Position numbers and translations under genes: made by a program. The notes beneath the pieces were generated by a model. The model did no database searches, was not told the DNA's origin, and worked only from the letters and a program-made list of their open reading frames with translations. 64,000 nt of DNA from Solanum dulcamara (lineage: Eukaryota; Streptophyta; Magnoliopsida; Solanales; Solanaceae): assembly GCF_947179165.1 (NCBI RefSeq), contig NC_077239.1, forward strand, positions 67,684,634 through 67,748,633, given 5' to 3'. This document shows, one piece after another, positions 57,839-64,000 of this stretch (positions within the stretch are counted from its first letter, which is position 1; each line of letters begins with the position of its first letter).

Positions 57839-58226
57839 TGTTACACCCTGGAATTTTGTTTCTCTTACAATGGCTATAGATGGCTTAATCGTGAGCTAAG
57901 GTAGAGCCCACATAATGGAATTTTTATAAAAAGACATATGGTAATTAATATGGATAATATATGTAAAGTTAAACACAACTCAACAAGGAACCTTGGGCCA
58001 AATCTAAGTGTAATCCCTCCAAAAAGATATTTTAAGTTACGTTTTTGGGTGATCTGACTTGGGGAGACTATAACAATATCATTGTTTGGGAATTTCAGAA
58101 AACTCTAAAAATCAAAGTTGTAGATAATGCGATTATCTTTCCAACCATAGGTCATGGTAATTTATTTGATATCGGAATCAAGATATATGACCATTTTACT
58201 AAACAAAGGCATTGGCCACAAGTAGA

Positions 58227-58277
58227 CACGTGGTGAAGACATGGCAGGACTACTCCACCGCCCTTTATCACTATAAG
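58227..58277 (+). promoter_or_regulatory. LTR promoter: G-box and TATA box
   Basis: gacacgtggtg with CACGTG at 58227-58232 lies ~40 bases upstream of ctataagtag (TATAAG 58272-58277). This is the same order as in solo LTRs 1 and 2, here in the + direction. Confidence 0.5.
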
Positions 58278-59435
58278 TAGACTCAAAAAAAGAGTCATAA
58301 ATAGTATGGTAATTGTTATATTTTATATATATATTTTTTGCATTGAACTATTCATGAGCTAATGGACATATTATATTTCGTATTTTTATATGTTGAGTCA
58401 TTTGCAAGAGAATCGACTCAAGTTAAAGACGAGATCGTTTTCGAAATAGAAATCTTTAATTATCAATTCTAATTAGAATATATTTTGGAGACTAGTAATT
58501 CATTTATTTGGTATTAGATGACTAGGTAAAAATTAGAGGTTGTTTAAACTAATTAACCTAGGTACTTGTGTGGTCCCCTCCTAAACTAGTTAAGTAATTA
58601 AGTAGATAGAAGACATGTAGAGGGGTCACGTGAAAGGTTAGGGGATGCACATGTATAGCATATTAAGACTATGTCTTAAATGATAATGCTAAAAATGTAT
58701 TCATTTCATTCTTTTGACCAAAGTAATTTAGAGAGAGAAGTGAGGGAGGTAGAGAGAAGGGCTCTCGGCCAAGGTGGAGCTTAAAGGAGAAATTAAAGGG
58801 TGAAGTGTGGTTATTTCTCATGTGTATGGAAACAAGGTTGGAGTATTTAGGGCTGCAAAAACTTTGATGAAGCAAGACCTCAAGTCCAAGAAAAATTGTG
58901 CCTTTTTAGCCTAAGGTAAAATTTCATCTTTTTCCTCATCTTGGAAGCAATTTAAACTTTTGTAAGTTGATGAATATATGAAACTATGGGTGTTGATGTT
59001 GAAGTGTTGTTGAGCCATGTTAGGGGGCTGCTTAGTTGAAAATGATGAATTGATTTATTTAATATTTGGTTGTTGTTATCATGGTTTATGTAAGGAGGAT
59101 GAAGGAATTAAATCGTTAAGGTTGAGGTTGAATTTGTTATGGGTTGTTGTAGAACTTGTGGTGATATTAACATGACTTTCTTGCATATGAATGAATGATA
59201 TTGTTGTTGTGTGTGGATGCTGCTATGGCTCACAAAAATTAGAAGAAAAGTTAATACGACATAAGGTGGAAAATCGTATGTAGTCTCCTTGGTGTGTTCA
59301 CAAATCGTCGCAAGGTTTTGAGTCTCCTTATGTTGTTAATTAGGGGCTGTTATGACATGTTATTGTTATTATTGTTGATCTTGAAAGATTGATGATAATT
59401 AAGGTTTTATATTGCATTATATGTTGGTTGGGATG

Positions 59436-61391
59436 TGTAACGACCCTTTAGATCATTTTGAATACTATGACTTTTTATTTCATAAAAGACTCACCCCATA
59501 AATTTTTAATGGGTACTTTGGACTAATCGATAACTAAGGTTATTTAATTGAGGGGTAACTTTAGATATTTAATTTAAATTTATGGTTAAAGTGTTAATTT
59601 AATTAATACCTTATACCAGTTATCCCCTATTTATTAAATTAAGTAGATTAGGGTTGTATTTTTCTTCATGAGTTGCTACAACTGAAACAAGAAAAGAACC
59701 GAAAGAAGAGGCAGAACCATGAAAAAGAGAAGAGATAGTGAGTGACAACATTCAGGTGGCTAAACTCAATTCCTTTCTGCATGTTAATTTCTAAGTTATG
59801 TAATGCATATATATATATATTATTAATTAATAGTTAATCACTAGGAGTACTACTATTAAGTTAAAATGAATTGAACATCCAGAAAAGAGGTTCTGCAATT
59901 TGGTCGCATAGTGCGTGGCCACTGTTTCTAATAGTTATCTCGACTTTACTTATTTTTAGTTAATTATCACATTATTATTCAAGTTTTGATATATTGAGAT
60001 AGGTAGTTAAATAATAAGTATATTATATTAGATGAATATCATTGGATTTATGTTATTTGGAGGAATTGAGACTTAACCCTAGGCTTGAAATTAAGAAATT
60101 TGAGACTTGACAAATTAATGGCATCAACATTAGAAACGTGATTCTAGATTCATGCTCTAGGATTTTTGAAATTTAGACTAGAAGTATAGTAATACGGGTG
60201 TCTACAAATTCGTTTACTTATGAATATTGTATAATTGATAGATAGAAAATGTGAGGCTTTGAAGAAAGGAAAGACATTCGTGAATTAGCTTGCTTGGATT
60301 CGGTTCTTCGATTGAGGTAGGTTATGGTTTTTATTCTATATCATGGATAAACTCTTAATAGTGATTGATATTCATTGAGTAATGTGTGAAGTTTACTATG
60401 CATTTAATTGTTGTGGTTTGGATGGTTGATATGTTGTTGTGATTGGTCTAAAATCCCGAGGTCATGAAATCCATAATCTTGAACTTGTCATATCAAAAAA
60501 ATGGTGCCTTGAATAAAGAATGCTTGATGAAACATTGTTAATGAAGTGTAATGTAATCATAAAGAATGATAAATTAATTATATTTAGATCGGGTGTCATA
60601 TTCCGACACGGTATATTTGGATCGGGTGTCACATTCTGATACGGTATATTTCGATCGGGTGTCATGTTTCGGCATGGTATATTTGGATCGGGTGTCACAT
60701 TCTGGCACGATAATATTAAAGGGAAATAAATTAAAATTATTTAATACTACCCAATCTCCAAAAACTCATATTTCAAAAGAGTGTGATGTGGAGGCTTGAG
60801 TCCTCACGTGTGATCTTGATATTATTGACTGGTTATGTAATTGTTCATTGGTTGCCACCTGTTAAGTATTGTTGTTGATTTCCCACTATTATTTTATGTA
60901 TATTGATTTCTATTTTGAGTCGGCCGATGATACATGCTCAGTACATATTGTGTTGTACTGACCCCTACTTATATCTTTCTTTGTTTTATTTTGTGGAGTG
61001 CAACAAGTCTTCCATCGGCTTCGACTCGACCTCATCTCTAGTCCGTCTTAAGTTCATCAGATTTAAGGGTGAGCTATTCTTCTAGCTCGTGATGGATTCT
61101 CTTAGTCATGACATGATGTCTTTAGTGTTCGGACATGAACTATGTCACTTATTTTATTTTAGTGTTTGACATTCTGGACTTAGTATTTTAGAATTATATG
61201 TCCTTGATGTGATGATTTTCAGATTTTGGGGAACGTTATGTAGTAAACTCTTGTGGATTGTTAATTCTTACTTTATAAGTTTGAGCTTCCGCGTTGTTGT
61301 TATACTTTATAAGTTGGGGTTCACATCGTTGGTTCTCCCACCTAGGAGTTTAAGGGTGGGTGTCACTCATGACCCATTTTGGATCGTGATA
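59436..61391 (+). mobile_element. Solo LTR of the TGTAAYGACCC family (1.96 kb) with 5-bp TSD, nested in solo LTR 3
   Basis: Starts TGTAACGACCCTTTAG and ends ...cattttggatcgtgata, with identical flanks GGATG (59431-59435, 61392-61396). Related to the LTR at 9716: shared agtgttaattta...taatacctta, gggataa/ggggtaac and cttaaccctaggctt-like blocks. It contains a 33-bp tandem array. No interior. Confidence 0.88.
60580..60712 (+). repeat. 33-bp tandem array, four copies
   Basis: Four units of tatatttggatcgggtgtca plus cattctgacacgg, degenerate at a few positions, inside the solo LTR at 59436. Open frames across them on both strands are repeat artefacts. Confidence 0.9.
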
Positions 61392-62951
61392 GGATGTTTT
61401 AGGATTGTTTCGAAAAAACATCAAAACTATGGATCATCAAGGATAATTGGAAGATGTAGTAGTTGTATGTGGATTGAAATTGTTGTTGAGTGTTATGAAT
61501 GTGGGTTGCCTTAAATTACCAATAATGCTATAATGAAGATATTAACTTGTGTTAAAGGAAATTAGAAGCAAGAAAATCCCATGATTAGTGTTGGTATTAA
61601 AATGGACAGATTGGGAGTTGTTTGAATTAGATTGGGTTGATTGTCGTGTTGCTATTATTATCATGAATTATGTGTTAAAAGTGAAGGAATTGTATATGTT
61701 AATGTTTGGGAGATATTGGGGCTGCTCTAAACTAAAATTAATGGATGAACATTGATTAATGTGGTGGTCATTATTGTTGCTTATTACAAAACAAAAATGA
61801 AAGCATACGACATGTCAAGTTGAAGTTGTAATTCATTTAAGGGAGGCTTATAGTGTGTGATTGCTTGTGTTAAATTGAAGTTATGATTATGCATTGTATG
61901 GTTGATTGTTGGGTTGTTATAGATCATTTTAATAAGGTGTGATGGCTGCAACTTATTAGAAGTAATTTGATGGCATCGTAGTCGTCATGTTGGTAATAAA
62001 CGGAAGTTAAATGTTATGTGGGTTGTCTGGAGTATTTTTGAATATCGTCTTGGATTGCCTTGACATGGAATTTGAATGTGTGATTATTGATGTTTCTTGG
62101 TGATTGTATGGCTGATTTAGGAAGTGGGGAAAGTGAGCAGTATAAGGGAGTTGCTGCCTAGAATTTTGTGTTTTGCAAACTCGTTTTTGGATGAGACTGT
62201 TGTTAGTAATTTTAGCATAACTCCTTGTGTATAGCTCCATTTTGAGTGATTAAAAATGTTCTGAAAATCTATTTCATAGATCTAAAACTTTCATTTAGTC
62301 TTTAAAACCCATTTTTGCTTTTATATACTCTAAAAATGGTGATGAAGTTCAGGAGAGGTGCTGTCCAAATTTTCAGAAATAACCTACTAACGATGAAGTA
62401 CGTTATATGCCTTTCCATAGCCTAATCATAGTTCTTAACGTATTAATATAGGTTGAGATCCTATGGGACAGCATATACATATTGTGTGTAGATAAATGCT
62501 AAAGGTATGTAAAGTCTATCCCTTCTTTCTTTTGGCATGATCCATATGAAATCAACAGACGACGGATGTATAAATTTCAAAGAAACTCCTATTCTTAGAG
62601 ACACTAGGATGGCTATTGTTCTTAATTCCTAGAAATTATATCATTATGTTTTGATACATGTGTATGATTTCAGCCAACCTATTTTGGTATAATTCATATT
62701 TTGAGATAATTCATGTAATTCATAATGGCAATCGAAGGTTACTTGAAATAACTATTGTCTTGATTTTTAAATGATGGTTCATTTTAATTATTCTTTTGAG
62801 TCCTAAATGATGATTTAAATGCATATGGTTTCTCACTACTCTGATCGTGCATGCCTTAATGTATTTTTCACTGAGTTCCGGATTGGGTATGTATTCGTGC
62901 ACAGTTTCACTATATTATTCACCGAGTTCCTCACTAGAGGGCCGAGTACGG

Positions 62952-62976
62952 TATATATATATATATATATATATAT
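62952..62976. repeat. (TA)n microsatellite
   Basis: Uninterrupted TA dinucleotides, ~25 bases, followed by gatatgatatgatg imperfect repeats. Confidence 0.9.
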
Positions 62977-63666
62977 GATATGATATGATGACATGGTGAT
63001 ATGATGATGGTGCCGAGACCCATGATGGTCTGAATATGATATACATGTATATGAAAGATTCACCAAGTCCATAATAGGCTGGATATGATATATGATATGA
63101 TCATGTATGATTTTATTTCATAAGGCACAGGTACAATGATTTTTTGATTATCGGTATTATACTTGTCTCCTGATTGCCTATTTCAAATGTGATCTCCTTT
63201 ATGGTATTTTATGTTTTATATACTCAGTACATATGTCATACTGACCCCCTCTCTTCGGGGGGCTGTGTTTCATGCCCGCAGGTACAAATATTAATTTCGA
63301 GGATCCGCCAGCCTAAGATTTCCACTCAGCTATTTTGGAAGTGCTCCATTGTCCCAGAGCCTAGAATTTTGATATAGATATTTTGATGTATATATTTATT
63401 TATCCATGGGTATGGCGGGGTCCTGTCCCATTATATGTTACTGTTGATATTCTTAGAGGTCTGTAGACATATATGTGGGTGGTATATAGATGTTTTCCAG
63501 TTGTACTAGTATGACTTATATTTTGGAACGTTCCTATTCATAGTGACAGTCTTGTCGACTTGCATGTATACATGTATATTTTAGAATGTGATGTGCAGTG
63601 GCAGCCTTGTCGGCTTATGTACTATGTTATCATTTGATGATTGTGACTTCCCAGGAGACATGTGGT

Positions 63667-63670
<4 letters not shown>

Positions 63671-63710
<40 letters not shown>
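63671..63710. repeat. (AT)20 microsatellite
   Basis: Forty bases of perfect AT dinucleotide near the 3' end of solo LTR 3. Likely length-polymorphic. Confidence 0.95.
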
Positions 63711-63712
<2 letters not shown>

Positions 63713-63844
63713 CAGTTTTAAGGCGATGTTCTGCTCGTATAAGTCCCCTATCAAGTTTAGTTGCTGATTGATTATAGATGACAGGTGTATGTACGAGTGT
63801 CCAGTTCGGGCACTAGTCACAGCCCACGGGGTTGGGTCGTGACA

Positions 63845-64000
63845 AACAGTCCATGTAGGATTTTTAAAATAAAAATATGGACAACACCTCCCCTGTACTT
63901 CATCACCCTTTTTCGAGTCGATAAAAGCAAAACTAGGTTTTGGAGCCTAAATGAAAGTTATAAGCTCTATGAAATAGATTTTCAGAACATATTGAATCAT
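63845..64000 (-). mobile_element. Right part of the interrupted LTR copy, running off the window
   Basis: Resumes the paralogous sequence of solo LTR 2 at about 23680 (gtccatgtaggatttttaaa, cttcatcaccctttttcgag, gaacatattgaatcat). With 57651-57838 it forms the outermost layer of a three-level nest. Its right end lies beyond the window. Confidence 0.72.

Larger units (their letters stand above)
57839..63844 (+). mobile_element. Solo LTR 3 (same family, + strand) nested in another LTR copy
   Basis: Starts TGTTACACCCTGGAATTTTG and ends ccacggggttgggtcgtgaca. Flanking pentamers are AACAA (57834-57838) and AACAG (63845-63849). The uninterrupted paralogue at ~23685 reads acagctgtccgtgtaggatt, supporting AACAG as the original target with one mutation. 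Without its own insertion (59436-61396) it is ~4.04 kb. It carries the family G-box and TATA layout near its start and AT microsatellites near its end. Confidence 0.8.

Noticed and set aside
60462..60799. Repetitive ORFs (NIPCRNMTPD-type and DRVSHSDTVYF-type units)
   Set aside because: Translations of the 33-bp tandem array in a solo LTR on both strands.

Overview
The window looks like plant nuclear DNA, most probably from a Solanaceae genome. The support is two intron-bearing plant genes, AT-rich non-coding sequence, Au-type and TS/SolS-type SINEs, an RTE LINE carrying the Solanaceae-style 3' tail, and many long-LTR Gypsy and Copia remnants. I cannot name the species. There is no bacterial operon, CRISPR array or rRNA/tRNA gene that I can support.

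Only two host genes are supported. (1) A RHON1-like gene on the + strand (large last exon 1709-2793) encodes a predicted plastid RNA-binding protein with a C-terminal Rho-N domain; its first exon was not found. (2) A PUB3-type U-box/ARM E3 ubiquitin ligase gene on the + strand (coding 29229-38542, four coding exons, 778 residues) has an upstream non-coding exon near 27984-28173. Its 6.4-kb second coding intron owes most of its length to an antisense Copia element (30277-35589, 5-bp TSD), which itself carries an RTE LINE fragment and a full-length Au SINE.

The rest is mostly transposable elements. 0-9.7 kb: RHON1 exon, then AT-rich intergenic DNA with a 48-bp SINE stub and a Mutator-type MITE. 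9.7-16.4 kb: decayed Gypsy LTR and RT fragments and an antisense L1-type LINE end. 16.4-25.8 kb: a degraded + strand Gypsy 3' LTR interrupted by two minus-oriented ~3.6-3.7-kb solo LTRs, each with a perfect 5-bp TSD. 25.9-39.1 kb: PUB3 and its upstream region. 39.2-45.9 kb: a Copia-type element with gag and a second plant-transposon/env-like region but no recognisable pol. 45.9-48.1 kb: another long LTR. 48.7-49.8 kb: a very short LTR element with a 236-bp interior. 50.4-56.1 kb: a structurally complete CACTA transposon with broken TNP2 and Transposase_24 genes. 57.7-64 kb: three-level nesting, a solo LTR inside a solo LTR inside another LTR copy.

No unmistakably new biological system is visible. 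The observations most worth follow-up are the pol-less gag plus second-ORF retroelement and its repeated GGACCTGGTCC motif, the conserved G-box/ABRE plus TATA layout in three copies of one LTR family, the unusual U-box residues of the PUB3 protein, and the very short retroposon stubs with perfect target-site duplications. All family assignments were made by eye, without database searches.
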